DNA from: Solirubrobacterales bacterium
GTDB lineage: Bacteria > Actinomycetota > Thermoleophilia > Solirubrobacterales > Solirubrobacteraceae
Direction: 5' to 3'
Assembly: GCA_025964065.1 (NCBI GenBank)
Contig: JAOPZO010000257.1
Span: forward strand, 1 to 32,753
Length of the DNA: 32,753 bases
Below, one piece after another: positions 7,527-15,553 of the stretch (positions are counted from its first letter, which is position 1; each line of letters starts with the position of its first letter). Below the pieces are notes generated by a model. The model did no database searches. It worked only from the letters and a program-made list of their open reading frames with translations, and was not told the DNA's origin. Both the position numbers and the translations under genes were made by a program.

Positions 7527-9977
7527 ATGCACACGTCCTCGATCTCGCGCCGGAAGGCCCGGCGTCCTGCGCGCGCGGCCACTCCGGGCGAGAGGCGGGC
7601 TCCCCTCCTGCGCATGCCCTCGTCCTCGCGCCTGCCGGCGCTGGCCGGCCTCGTCGCGATCACCGTCCTCCTCGCGCCCGCCGGCGCCCAGGCCTTCGAC
7701 ACCGGCCCCCACTCGGACCTCACGCGCGACGCGCTCTCCAGCGAGGGCTTCGGCGCCACCGCCGTGGACGTCGTCGTGGTCAACAACTGGTTCACCGACC
7801 TGTACTCGAACTCGTCGAAGGTCCCGCAATCGGGGCACGCCGACACCGCCGTCTCGATCTTCGGTGCGCTGTTCGAGAACGACGAGCGGTGGCCTCAGGC
7901 GGTGCTCGACGGCGCGAACCGGACGCACTTCGACTCGTCGATCGCCGACGTCTCGAACGTCGGGAGGGCGGAGGCGGAGTGGGACCGCCTGCAGCGCTCC
8001 ACCTCGCAGCTGCTGCGCAGCGCCAAGGCCGCCGGCTCGAGGAACAAGGAGCTCCGGGTCCTCTCGACGCTCGGCATGGGCCTGCATGCGATCCAGGACT
8101 TCTACTCGCACTCCAACTGGATCGAGCAGCCAGGGGTCACCGGAGCGGACGGCCCCGACTGGTCGGCGTCGACGGTCGGGCTCACACCGACGTGGTTCGA
8201 CGTCCCCAAGCGCACGCGCGACGGGCTCAACGTCTACATCGGCGACTCCACGGGGCACGAGGACCGGCCGCACGGCGCCTGGAACACCGACGGCAACCGG
8301 TCCGTCGCCGGGGGCGTCAACAAGGACTGGCCCGGGCGCCCGGGGTACACGGGGGCCTACACCACGACGTACTTCGCCTCCCGCCAGTGGGTGCGGGCGG
8401 TCCGCGCCGCACTCGGCGACGAGGCGCTCTGGCAGCGCACGCTGCGCTACGCCGACCGGCGCGGCGGTGAGCTCGACCACGACCTCCGGGGCGCGTTGGC
8501 CATCGGGATGGCGACGGGTCATTGGCAGGGCCAGGGCGAGCCGTGCGACCCCTCCTTCTCCCTGACCCCCTGCGGATCGCGCAACGGCCTCGGCGGCGAC
8601 CTCATCGCCGCGCGCAGCGCCGTCAACGCCTACTTCGAGGACCGTGGCCGCACGCGCTTCCGCGGCACGTTCCAGAGCCTCATCCCGCTGTTCGCTCAGG
8701 CGGCGCCGAACGGCGACCTGCTGCCCGTCAGCTCGAGCCAGGGCCTGCAGGCCACCACGCGCTTCGTCGAGATGCGCGTCACCTCGATGAAGGGCGTCGG
8801 GCTCCGCTCCCTGGGCGACCCGACGCCGAGCGACCGCGCCGACATGTATTCACGGGCGACCATCGCCGGACAGGGGTTCCAGTCCGGCGAGATCAACGGT
8901 CGCGACAGCTTCGACTTCGGTCGGCCCTACGCGCCGTTCACGTTCCTGAAGGCCGTCCCCGCCGGCGCCCGCTACGCGGAGCCCGTGAGGACGATGACCG
9001 TCGAGGTCCGGACGAGCTCCAAGGCCTTCGCCGGCACGGACGACGACGTCCACCTGCGCCTCGGACCGAACCTGCGCTTCCCCCTCGACAAGTCGCTCTA
9101 CGACGACTTCGAGCGGGGCGACCGCGACACGTACAGCGTGCCGGTCGACGCCGCGGTCCTCGCCGGGCTCACGGTCGGGGACATCTCGCGGCTGCAGCTC
9201 GAGAAGTCCCCCGACGGCGCCGGCGGCGGCGGCTGGCGCCTGCGCGGCGTCAAGCTCGTCGTCAACGGCCGGACGCTGTACGGGCGCGACGGCATCGAGC
9301 GCTGGTTGGAGGACGATCACCGCACCTGGCGGGCCGCGGACTTCAGGCAGTCGGGGCCCGGCGGCGCCGCGCTGCCGATCACGCTCGACCTCTGGGACGA
9401 GGACTCGAACGTGTACGGCGGCGACGACCACGGCGACCTCAATCCCTACGACAAGCGTCGGCGCGTGGTGCTCCCCTACCTCCCCGGGACGGTCGTGGGC
9501 ACGCGTGCGACCGGGGGAAGCCTCTTGAGCGGCCGCACCGGCGACGGCGACCGGGCGTCGGTCACCTACACGATCCGGACGCTGACGCCCACGCCCGCGC
9601 CGCCGCTCGCACCGCCCGCGGCGGCCGCGGGGCCCGCTGCACCCCCACCGACCACGCCGCCGCCGGCCGAGTCTTCGCCGCCGACGCCGAAGCCGGACCT
9701 CGTGATCAGCGCGATGGGGTACGACGAGACCGCGAAGTACTTCTTCACCGTGACGAACCTGGGCGGCGGCGCCGCCGGCTCCTTCCAGGTCAGCGTCTCC
9801 GGCGAGGGGTCGTTCTCCGTCCCCGGGCTCGCTCCCGGCGCGTCTTCGACGAGGACGTTCCGGACCCTGTGCAAGGTCGCCACCCAGCAGGCCGACGCAG
9901 ACTCGCTCACCCAGGTCGACGAGAGCGACGAGAGCAACAACAACAGGAGCTTCTCCGAGACGGTCTGCCTGGTCTAG
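7527..9977 (+). CDS. secreted Het-C/phospholipase-C-like protein with PLAT and CARDB domains
   Basis: This is an 816-aa exported protein. Residues 30-56 form a signal peptide (hydrophobic LAGLVAITVLLAPAG, cleavage near AQA/FD). The mature N-terminus, GPHSDLTRDAL (His62), and the helix LGMGLHAIQDFYSHSNWIE (His187, Asp191, His195) resemble the helical metal-binding core shared by Het-C proteins and zinc-dependent phospholipase C; His318 and His332 may add ligands. Residues ~488-586 look like a PLAT/LH2 beta-sandwich (TMTVEVRTSSKAFAGTDDDV), which binds lipid or membrane in lipases and clostridial alpha-toxin. A Pro-rich linker (~686-722) leads to a CARDB domain (~723-811) with the typical DESDESNNN end. 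GGAAGG at 7515-7520 supports the 7527 start; ATG 7614 would give a shorter signal peptide. A secreted lipid-active enzyme is likely but unproven. Confidence 0.85.
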   Translation: MHTSSISRRKARRPARAATPGERRAPLLRMPSSSRLPALAGLVAITVLLAPAGAQAFDTGPHSDLTRDALSSEGFGATAVDVVVVNNWFTDLYSNSSKVPQSGHADTAVSIFGALFENDERWPQAVLDGANRTHFDSSIADVSNVGRAEAEWDRLQRSTSQLLRSAKAAGSRNKELRVLSTLGMGLHAIQDFYSHSNWIEQPGVTGADGPDWSASTVGLTPTWFDVPKRTRDGLNVYIGDSTGHEDRPHGAWNTDGNRSVAGGVNKDWPGRPGYTGAYTTTYFASRQWVRAVRAALGDEALWQRTLRYADRRGGELDHDLRGALAIGMATGHWQGQGEPCDPSFSLTPCGSRNGLGGDLIAARSAVNAYFEDRGRTRFRGTFQSLIPLFAQAAPNGDLLPVSSSQGLQATTRFVEMRVTSMKGVGLRSLGDPTPSDRADMYSRATIAGQGFQSGEINGRDSFDFGRPYAPFTFLKAVPAGARYAEPVRTMTVEVRTSSKAFAGTDDDVHLRLGPNLRFPLDKSLYDDFERGDRDTYSVPVDAAVLAGLTVGDISRLQLEKSPDGAGGGGWRLRGVKLVVNGRTLYGRDGIERWLEDDHRTWRAADFRQSGPGGAALPITLDLWDEDSNVYGGDDHGDLNPYDKRRRVVLPYLPGTVVGTRATGGSLLSGRTGDGDRASVTYTIRTLTPTPAPPLAPPAAAAGPAAPPPTTPPPAESSPPTPKPDLVISAMGYDETAKYFFTVTNLGGGAAGSFQVSVSGEGSFSVPGLAPGASSTRTFRTLCKVATQQADADSLTQVDESDESNNNRSFSETVCLV

Positions 9978-10170
9978 CGGCCGTCGTTCCCCGCCTCGTG
10001 GGCGCGCGGGCGCCCGGTCGCAGTGGCGCGGACCGGCTTCGGGGTGGTGGCGCGCAGCGGACCGCCCGCTTCGGCTCCGCCGCGTTCGCCGGGCGGCGGT
10101 GACAGCACGTGACACCGCATCACATCCGGGACGCCTCCGGTCCCCATCGAAACGTGACCGCCGGCCGAGG

Positions 10171-10194
10171 AGTTGTCTGGCTGAGCAGACATAT
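10171..10194. promoter_or_regulatory. GntR operator candidate 1 (cyclodeaminase/LLM promoter)
   Basis: Half-sites AGTTGTCTGG and GCAGACATAT flank a CTGA core; the inner arms TGTCTG/CAGACA are an exact inverted repeat. It matches the sites at 17172-17195 and 23096-23119. Its right-hand part and core are nearly the same as the site beside gntR (TGGCTGA, then CAGACA). It lies 13 bp upstream of the cyclodeaminase start. Confidence 0.7.
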
Positions 10195-10201
10195 GTAGGG
10201 T
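10173..10201 (+). promoter_or_regulatory. candidate promoter of a leaderless transcript
   Basis: TTGTCT (10173-10178) and TAGGGT (10196-10201) are 17 bp apart and fit -35/-10 hexamers. The -10 ends 6 bp before the GTG start at 10208, so the mRNA could begin at the start codon. Leaderless mRNAs are common in actinobacteria. The operator overlaps the -35 and spacer, which suits repression. A GTAGGG at 10195-10200 could instead be a ribosome-binding site. Confidence 0.35.
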
Positions 10202-10207
10202 CGCCGG

Positions 10208-11167
10208 GTGCCCTTCACCCTCAGCCTCCCGACCATCGGGGCGAGCGCGCTCCTTCGCGCGGTGCCGGCCGGCGACGCCGTAGACGCTGTCTCCCGCGCC
10301 TTCGTCGCCCACTACCGCGGCGAGTGGGAGATGCCGTCCAAGGTCTACGTCGGCGCCTACCCCGCCGGCGACTTCCGCGCGATGCCGGCCCAGGGCGGCG
10401 GGCTGACCATGCTCAAGTGGGTCACGTCCTTTCCCGGCAACCCAGCCCAGGGGCTTCCGACGGTGATGGCGCTCGTGATCGTCTCGAGCGCCGAGGACGG
10501 GCGGCCGTTGGCCCTGCTCGAAGGGGCCACGGTCACGGCCCTGCGCACGGGCGCCGCCGCCGTTCTCGCCGCCGAAGTGCTCGCCCGGCGCGATGCCGCG
10601 AGCGCGTCGGTCATCGGTCTCGGCCCCAACGGACTCGCGTCGGCCCGAGCGTTCCTCGCCCGCGGACGACGTGACCTGCTGGTGTGGGACATCGACGCGG
10701 AACGGACCGCTGCGGTCGCCGAGGACCTGGGTGTCCGCGCCGCGGGCTCGCAGGAGGAGGCGCTGGCGGCCGACATCGTCGTGACCGTCACCCCCGGCCA
10801 CGAGCCGCTCTTCCCCGAAGGCTCGTTGCGCCCGGGACAGCATGTGAGCCTCATGGGCGCCGATGGTCCGGGCAAGGCCGAGATCGCGAGCGCCGAACTG
10901 ACCCGTTGCGCCGTCTTCTGCGACAGCTGGGAGCAGGCGTCCCACGGCGGCGAGCTGGCTCACGCCGTGGAGGCCGGGCTGCTCGAGCAGGAGCAGGTTC
11001 GAGAGCTCGGCTGCGTGCTCGCCGGGGACGCCCCCGGCCGCCAGAGCGACACGGAGATCACCGTCTTCGACTCGACCGGGCTGGCGATCCAGGACTTGGC
11101 GATCGCCACCCTCGCCGTCGACCAGCTCGACGGCCTCGGCACCGCTCAAGTCATCGACCTCAGCTAA
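10208..11167 (+). CDS. ornithine cyclodeaminase/mu-crystallin family protein
   Basis: This is a 319-aa NAD(P)-dependent enzyme of the OCD/mu-crystallin superfamily, whose members include ornithine cyclodeaminase, alanine dehydrogenase and cyclic ketimine reductases. Visible features are MPSKVYV near the N-terminus, the substrate Lys70 (MLKWV), TALRTGA with Arg113, a Rossmann loop GLGPNG (138-143, with Asn where Gln is usual), GADGPGKAEI with Asp219, and FDSTGLAIQDL with Asp288. The start is GTG 10208. It is the first gene of a two-gene operon with the LLM oxidoreductase, 29 nt downstream, and has a GntR-type operator at its promoter. Its position in a hydantoin-degradation island suggests it acts on the released amino acid or a cyclic imine. 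The exact reaction cannot be told. Confidence 0.88.
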   Translation: MPFTLSLPTIGASALLRAVPAGDAVDAVSRAFVAHYRGEWEMPSKVYVGAYPAGDFRAMPAQGGGLTMLKWVTSFPGNPAQGLPTVMALVIVSSAEDGRPLALLEGATVTALRTGAAAVLAAEVLARRDAASASVIGLGPNGLASARAFLARGRRDLLVWDIDAERTAAVAEDLGVRAAGSQEEALAADIVVTVTPGHEPLFPEGSLRPGQHVSLMGADGPGKAEIASAELTRCAVFCDSWEQASHGGELAHAVEAGLLEQEQVRELGCVLAGDAPGRQSDTEITVFDSTGLAIQDLAIATLAVDQLDGLGTAQVIDLS

Positions 11168-11196
11168 CCGCAAACACGACCCGAGAGGCAGACACC

Positions 11197-12219
11197 GTGG
11201 CAACGTCCGACAGCGAGCACCGTATGGGAGTGCTCTTCGTGGGTGCCCCGGCGGTGCCGGAGATGGTTCGCCTGGCGCAGCGCGCCGAGCAGCAGGGCTT
11301 CGAGTCCGTCTGGGTCGCGGAGACGCGGATGACACGCGACGCGTTCGTCCCCGCCGCCGCGATCGCACAGGCGACGAAGCACGTCCGGATCGGTACAGGG
11401 ATCGTCAACGTCTACACGCGCAACCCGGTGGCGTTGGCGATCTCCTTCCTGAGCCTGAACGAGCTCGCCCCAGGACGCACGATCGTCGGCCTCGGCGCCG
11501 GCTCGCCGCGCGTCCTCGCACCCCAGGGGATCCCGTTCCACAAGCCGCTCACGCGGCTGCGTGAGTACTGCGAGGTCATCCCGCGGTTGATGCGCGGGGA
11601 GACCGTCTCCTACGACGGTCACGCCGTGACGCTCGACGAGGCGAGGATCGAGGACGTGCTCTCGACGCACGGTCGGGGCCTGCACGCCGAGATGCCGCTC
11701 TACCTCGCCGCCACCGGTCCGAAGGCGATGCGCTACGCCGGGAGCGTCGCCGATGGCATGCTGATGAACGTATGCCTGTCGACGACCTACGTCGCCGACA
11801 AGCTCGAGCTGCTGGAGGCGGGCGCGCGCGATGCGGGCCGCTCCCTCGCCGACATCGAGGTGGCGATGGGGATCCTCTCGTGCCCGAACGTGGACGAGGA
11901 ATTGGGCCGGGCCGATGCCCGCCGCTTCATCGCGCTGTACCTCGGCACGATGCCCAACATCGCGAAGGAGACCGGGCTGCCCCAGCGCACGCTCGACGAC
12001 GTGGGAAACGCGCTCTTCGGCGAGGGGCTGGAGGCGGCGGTGAAGCTCGTCCCGGAGGAGGCGATCGACACGCTGGCGGTGGCCGGGACGCCCGAACAGT
12101 GCCGCAAGCGGCTCGACGAGTACCGGGCTGCGGGGATCGACGTGCCCGTCCTCGCCCCGGTGGAGGGGGCGATGGAAGCGGCCATCGACTTCCTCTCCCC
12201 GGTCGCACTGGCCGGCTGA
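11197..12219 (+). CDS. LLM-class flavin/F420-dependent oxidoreductase
   Basis: This is a 340-aa bacterial-luciferase-like TIM-barrel oxidoreductase. The sequence shows RAEQQGFESVWVAE, RIGTGIVNVYTRNP, RTIVGLGAGSPRVL, LAATGPKAMRYAGSVADG and a C-terminal VAGTPEQCRKRLDEY, the pattern of F420-dependent methylene-tetrahydromethanopterin-reductase-like proteins. F420 or FMNH2 could be the cofactor. The start is GTG 11197, preceded by AGAGG at 11184-11188; an internal ATG at 11224 is less likely. It is co-transcribed with the cyclodeaminase-family gene and is followed by strong tandem hairpins. Its role in the island is unknown; redox chemistry on the ring or on an amino-acid product is an inference. 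Confidence 0.88.
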   Translation: MATSDSEHRMGVLFVGAPAVPEMVRLAQRAEQQGFESVWVAETRMTRDAFVPAAAIAQATKHVRIGTGIVNVYTRNPVALAISFLSLNELAPGRTIVGLGAGSPRVLAPQGIPFHKPLTRLREYCEVIPRLMRGETVSYDGHAVTLDEARIEDVLSTHGRGLHAEMPLYLAATGPKAMRYAGSVADGMLMNVCLSTTYVADKLELLEAGARDAGRSLADIEVAMGILSCPNVDEELGRADARRFIALYLGTMPNIAKETGLPQRTLDDVGNALFGEGLEAAVKLVPEEAIDTLAVAGTPEQCRKRLDEYRAAGIDVPVLAPVEGAMEAAIDFLSPVALAG

Positions 12220-12232
12220 CGGGCGCCCGCTC

Positions 12233-12265
12233 GCGGCGAGGGAGCACCTTCCGTGCTCCCGCCGC
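12233..12265. terminator. hairpin terminator, copy 1
   Basis: GGGAGCAC (12240-12247) pairs with GTGCTCCC (12253-12260) around loop CTTCC. The stem extends by GCGGC/GCCGC past a 2-nt bulge. It starts 13 nt after the LLM oxidoreductase stop. There is no T-tract, as often in GC-rich actinobacteria. Confidence 0.65.
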
Positions 12266-12280
12266 GCCCGGCGCCCGTTC

Positions 12281-12311
12281 GCGGCGGGAGCACCTTTCGT
12301 GCTCCCGCCGC
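12281..12311. terminator. hairpin terminator, copy 2 (perfect 13-bp stem)
   Basis: GCGGCGGGAGCAC pairs perfectly with GTGCTCCCGCCGC around loop CTTTC. It is symmetric enough to work on both strands, between the LLM gene (+) and the ABC permease (-). Confidence 0.7.
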
Positions 12312-12416
12312 GCCGCCCTCGTTCGCTGCAGCTCCTCGGCGGGTTGTTGCGCGACGAGCGAGCTCGCCCCGGTGAGCTCGTTCACGCCGACGTCAGGGAG
12401 CTCGGCCGCATCCAGC

Positions 12417-12441
12417 GCCCGCGGCCCTCTCGGCCGCGGGC
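12417..12441. terminator. third hairpin, probably for the permease operon
   Basis: GCCCGCGGCC and GGCCGCGGGC form a perfect 10-bp stem around CTCTC. It lies 45 bp beyond the permease stop (minus strand) and is unrelated in sequence to the tandem pair. Confidence 0.55.
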
Positions 12442-12485
12442 GAACGACCCATCACCCGCCTGAACCACCTGCTCGAGAGCTAGGC

Positions 12486-13511
12486 CTACGCGGACTCCTG
12501 GTCGCGGAGTTCCTTGCGCCGCGGGTACTGCGACAGCGCGACGGCGAGCACGAGCGCTCCGCCGTAGAACAGCTGCTGGACGTACGACTGGACGCCGAGG
12601 ATCGTCAACCCCGTGATTCCCGTCACCAGGAAGTAGACCGCGATGATGGTGCCCCAGGGGTTGAACCGCCCGGGCACGATCGCGGTCGCGCCCAGGAACG
12701 CCGCCGCGTACGCGGGCAGCAGGAACGACGCACCCGAGGTCGAGTCCGCACCGCCCGTGGTGCCGGCGTAGAGCACGCCCGCGAAGGCGCTGATCACGCC
12801 GGTCGCGACCAGGGCGCCCCAACGGACCCGGCGGACGTCGATGCCGCTGAGCCGGGAGACCCGTCGGCCGCGGCCGACGAACAACATCCGCCGGCCGAGC
12901 GTCGTGTACTCGAGGAGGTACCACAGGGTCGCACACAGCAGCAGGCCGTAGTAGAAGGCAATCGGCACGCCGAGGAGCGAACTGCCCACGACGGCGTTGA
13001 CCAACGTGTCCGACACGCCGCTGATCGTCGAGGAATCACTGATCCAGAGCACGACGCCCTGCAACACGGTCCCCGTGCCCAGGGTCACGATGAACGAGTC
13101 GACGCCGAAGACGAGCACGAAGAGCCCGTTGATCGAGCCCACCGCGGCGCCCGCGGCGACGGCCACGAGGACCGCCGTACCGATGGGCCAGCCGTGCTTG
13201 GCGTTGAGCACGGCGACGAGCATCGCCGACAGGGAGAGGGTCCCGCCGATGGAGAGGTCGTAGTCGCCGGTGGTGAGCGTGAGGGTGAGCCCCAACGTCA
13301 GCACGACGAGGACGGCCTGCGAGCCGAGGATCGTCGAGAAGTTCGCGGTCGTCATGAACGTGTCGGGCCGCAGGGCACCGAACACGGCGATGAGCATGAC
13401 GAAGGCCAGCACGAGGCCGAAGCGCTCGAGGACCTTCGCCGGCCGGACCCGCCCGCGCTTGCGCGCAGGCGGGTCCTCGACCGGAGCAGCCGACGTCGGA
13501 ACCGTGCTCAC
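12486..13511 (-). CDS. sugar-type ABC transporter permease (RbsC-like)
   Basis: This is a 341-aa inner-membrane permease of the ribose/xylose/AI-2 importer family (BPD_transp_2). It has about nine or ten hydrophobic segments and the family loop LTTGDYDLSIGGTLSLSAM. I chose GTG 13511 because it overlaps the binding-protein stop by 4 nt (GTGA); an in-frame ATG at 13547 would sit inside the binding-protein gene. The importer also comprises the lipoprotein at 13508-14665 and the ATPase at 15554-17140. Only one permease gene is seen, so it is probably a homodimer. Genetic context suggests a hydantoin-like or amino-acid-derived substrate rather than a sugar (inference). Confidence 0.9.
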   Translation of the reverse strand: MSTVPTSAAPVEDPPARKRGRVRPAKVLERFGLVLAFVMLIAVFGALRPDTFMTTANFSTILGSQAVLVVLTLGLTLTLTTGDYDLSIGGTLSLSAMLVAVLNAKHGWPIGTAVLVAVAAGAAVGSINGLFVLVFGVDSFIVTLGTGTVLQGVVLWISDSSTISGVSDTLVNAVVGSSLLGVPIAFYYGLLLCATLWYLLEYTTLGRRMLFVGRGRRVSRLSGIDVRRVRWGALVATGVISAFAGVLYAGTTGGADSTSGASFLLPAYAAAFLGATAIVPGRFNPWGTIIAVYFLVTGITGLTILGVQSYVQQLFYGGALVLAVALSQYPRRKELRDQESA

Positions 13512-14665
13512 CCGATCCCCCACAGCTTGTCGAACCCGGCCTGCCACTCCTCGCCGTAGCCCTTGGACTGCTCGGCGGGAACCCCGGCCGTCTCCACGTT
13601 CTCCTTGGTGAAGACGACGAGCGGCGCCTTGTCGTACGTCGTCTCAGGCACGGGCTGCCCCATGGCTGCACGCATGTTCGCGTCGAGCATCGCGCGGCCG
13701 ATCCAGGCCTCGTTCTCGCCGATGTTCATCGACACCTTGCCCTCGCGCACCAGGTCGAGCGCGAACGGCGTGCCGTTGAAGGTGCTGATCGGGATCTTCC
13801 CTGCCTTGCCGGCGACGGCGATGCCGGCGACGGCGAACTGCGACATGGCGTCGTAGATCGGGATGACGTAGTTGAGGTTCGGATCGCGCTGGATGCCGGA
13901 GGAGACCTCGTTCTGCACGCCAGTGGTCCACTGCGTCGAGGGCACGTTGACGACCTTCAGCTTGCAGTCCGGGCAGTCGGCGGCGTACTCGGCCTTCAGG
14001 CCGGCGACCACGTCGGCGGAGGAGGCGAGGTCGTTCGCGACGATGGCCAGCGCGCTCACCTTGCCCTTGTTGTCGACGATGCTCCGGGCGGCGAGGATGC
14101 TGCCGACCTCCTTGTACGGCAGGCGGACCGCGCCGTCGATGTAGTCCGGGACCTCCCAGCCGAAGCCGGCGAGGTGGCTCGAGATGACCTTGATCCCGGC
14201 CTCTCGCGCTTTCTCGATCTGCGGCCGGACGAGCTTCGGATCGATTCCCAGCAGGTCGATCGCGTTGTAGTCCTGGTTGATCGCGGTGTTGATCCCCTGA
14301 ACCCACTGGTCCGGCTTACCCTGGTTCTGCCAGTGGGTGAAGGTGAAGCCGACGCGCTTCGCCTGTGTGCCCATCTCCTTGTAGATCTCCTGGACGAGCG
14401 GGATCTGGTCCGTCACGCCGATGCCCATGATCTTCTTGCCCTTCATTCCCTCCGCGGCGTCGAACGCCTCGCCGGGGGGCGAGAACGTGGGCTGCTTCGC
14501 GTACTTGGCGACAAGCTGCTCCGCGCGATCGATGTTCGCCCCGCCAGAGGCCGATTCACTCGCGTCGTCACTCCCGCAGGCACCGAGGGCGATGGCGGTG
14601 ACAGCCATTCCGGCGAGGGCACCTACCCGTCGCACGAGCCCGTTCCGCAATCCATTGTTGTGCAT
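13508..14665 (-). CDS. substrate-binding lipoprotein of a sugar-type ABC importer
   Basis: This is a 385-aa lipid-anchored binding protein. A short n-region (MHNNGLRNGLVRR) and a hydrophobic stretch end in the lipobox LGAC with Cys30, followed by a Ser/Asp-rich tether. The mature part is a Peripla_BP_4-type two-lobed fold (KKIMGIGVTDQIPLVQEIYKE; GIDPKLVRPQIEKAREAGIKVI). The ATG at 14665 has a strong GGAGGAG just upstream, which rules out the longer in-frame start at 14761. It overlaps the permease start by 4 nt. It lies 114 bp downstream of the racemase stop, across a hairpin that may set a separate, higher expression level. Ligand unknown. Confidence 0.9.
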   Translation of the reverse strand: MHNNGLRNGLVRRVGALAGMAVTAIALGACGSDDASESASGGANIDRAEQLVAKYAKQPTFSPPGEAFDAAEGMKGKKIMGIGVTDQIPLVQEIYKEMGTQAKRVGFTFTHWQNQGKPDQWVQGINTAINQDYNAIDLLGIDPKLVRPQIEKAREAGIKVISSHLAGFGWEVPDYIDGAVRLPYKEVGSILAARSIVDNKGKVSALAIVANDLASSADVVAGLKAEYAADCPDCKLKVVNVPSTQWTTGVQNEVSSGIQRDPNLNYVIPIYDAMSQFAVAGIAVAGKAGKIPISTFNGTPFALDLVREGKVSMNIGENEAWIGRAMLDANMRAAMGQPVPETTYDKAPLVVFTKENVETAGVPAEQSKGYGEEWQAGFDKLWGIG

Positions 14666-14700
14666 GTTCTCCTCCGTCCAGCTTTGAGTCAGGAGGCCCT

Positions 14701-14721
14701 CTCCGACGCGAAGCGTCGGAG
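14701..14721. terminator. intercistronic hairpin between racemase and binding protein
   Basis: CTCCGACGC and GCGTCGGAG form a perfect 9-bp stem with a 3-nt loop, extendable by two more pairs. It is 36 bp upstream of the binding-protein start and 58 bp after the racemase stop on the minus strand. It could attenuate transcription or protect the downstream mRNA. Confidence 0.5.
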
Positions 14722-14728
14722 GGAGCCG

Positions 14729-14740
14729 AGATGTACATCT
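14729..14740. promoter_or_regulatory. perfect 12-bp palindrome AGATGTACATCT
   Basis: This perfect palindrome lies in the gap upstream of the binding-protein gene. It does not match the GntR sites of this island. It may be an operator for a separate internal promoter; no regulator can be named. Confidence 0.3.
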
Positions 14741-14779
14741 GTGAAGCGCGAGCGGCGCCAACCTGGCCGCGTCGACGGA

Positions 14780-15544
14780 TCAGACGCCCAGCGGTTCCTC
14801 GCGACGCTCGTAGAGCGTCGCGAGGCTGCCTGGGCACGAGACAAGTTCCTTGCGCTCGGGCGGCTGGTAGGCCGCCACGCGAGAGGTCGTCACGCCGTAG
14901 GCGATCAAGCTCTCGACCATTCGGACCGCGCAGGCCGTGCCGTCGAAGACGGGGACGCCGAGCTCGTCCTGCATGGCCTTGTCGAGCGGGCCGAGGCCCG
15001 CGCAGCCGAGCAGGATCGCCTCGGCGCGGTCCTCACGGACGGCCTTCTCGGCCTCGACGATCATGAGACGCTTCGCCCGGTCGAGGTCCGCCTCGATCTC
15101 GAGCACCGTCAGTGGCGCCGATCGCACCGAGGCGCACCGCCGCTCGAGTCCGTTGCGGTGCACAACCTCCTCGATGAGGGGAAGGATGCGCGGGAGCACG
15201 GTGACGACGGACCACTTGTGCGCGACCAGGCAGGCCATGTGGAACGACGCCTCGGCGATGCCCACCACGGGGACGTCGGAGATCTCGCGGCAGGCGGCAA
15301 GCGCGGGATCGCCGTAGCAGGCCACGACGATGCCGTCGTACTTGCCGCGAGCCTGCGCGACCGCGTCCAAGAGGTGATACGACGCGAGAACCTCGTCCGC
15401 GAAGCCTTCGATGGACCGCGGGCCGGCCGCCGGGCTGATGGCGTCGATGCTGGTACCGGGTGACGCGATCGCACGGGCTCCACGAGCGATGTCGTCGGTC
15501 ATGGCTTGCGTCGTGTTCGGGTTGATGACGAGGATCTTCGGCAT
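14780..15544 (-). CDS. Asp/Glu/hydantoin racemase family protein
   Basis: This is a 254-aa cofactor-independent racemase. The opening KILVINPNTTQAMTDDI is the signature of the hydantoin/aspartate racemase family. The two catalytic cysteines are visible as VACYGDPAL (Cys76) and LLGCAGLG (Cys181). It would interconvert D- and L-5-substituted hydantoins (HyuE-type), feeding a stereospecific hydrolase. Allantoin racemase and maleate isomerase relatives have a similar look. It starts 9 nt after the ABC ATPase stop with AAGGACG as ribosome-binding site. It sits inside the importer gene set, tying uptake to hydantoin metabolism. Confidence 0.9.
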   Translation of the reverse strand: MPKILVINPNTTQAMTDDIARGARAIASPGTSIDAISPAAGPRSIEGFADEVLASYHLLDAVAQARGKYDGIVVACYGDPALAACREISDVPVVGIAEASFHMACLVAHKWSVVTVLPRILPLIEEVVHRNGLERRCASVRSAPLTVLEIEADLDRAKRLMIVEAEKAVREDRAEAILLGCAGLGPLDKAMQDELGVPVFDGTACAVRMVESLIAYGVTTSRVAAYQPPERKELVSCPGSLATLYERREEPLGV

Positions 15545-15553
15545 GGTCGTCCT

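Larger units (their letters stand above)
12222..12314. repeat. tandem ~46-bp direct repeat, each unit holding a hairpin
   Basis: Unit 1 (12222-12268) and unit 2 (12270-12314) share the order GGCGCCCG, TCGCGGCG, GGAGCACCTT, CGTGCTCCCGCCGCGCC. They differ by two substitutions and a 2-nt indel. Both lie just after the LLM oxidoreductase stop, between convergent transcription units. This looks like a duplicated terminator. Confidence 0.85.

Noticed and set aside
11772..13559. Long forward frame over the terminators and the permease
   Set aside because: Low-complexity Arg/Gly/Asp-rich shadow with no domain; it is antisense to the permease.
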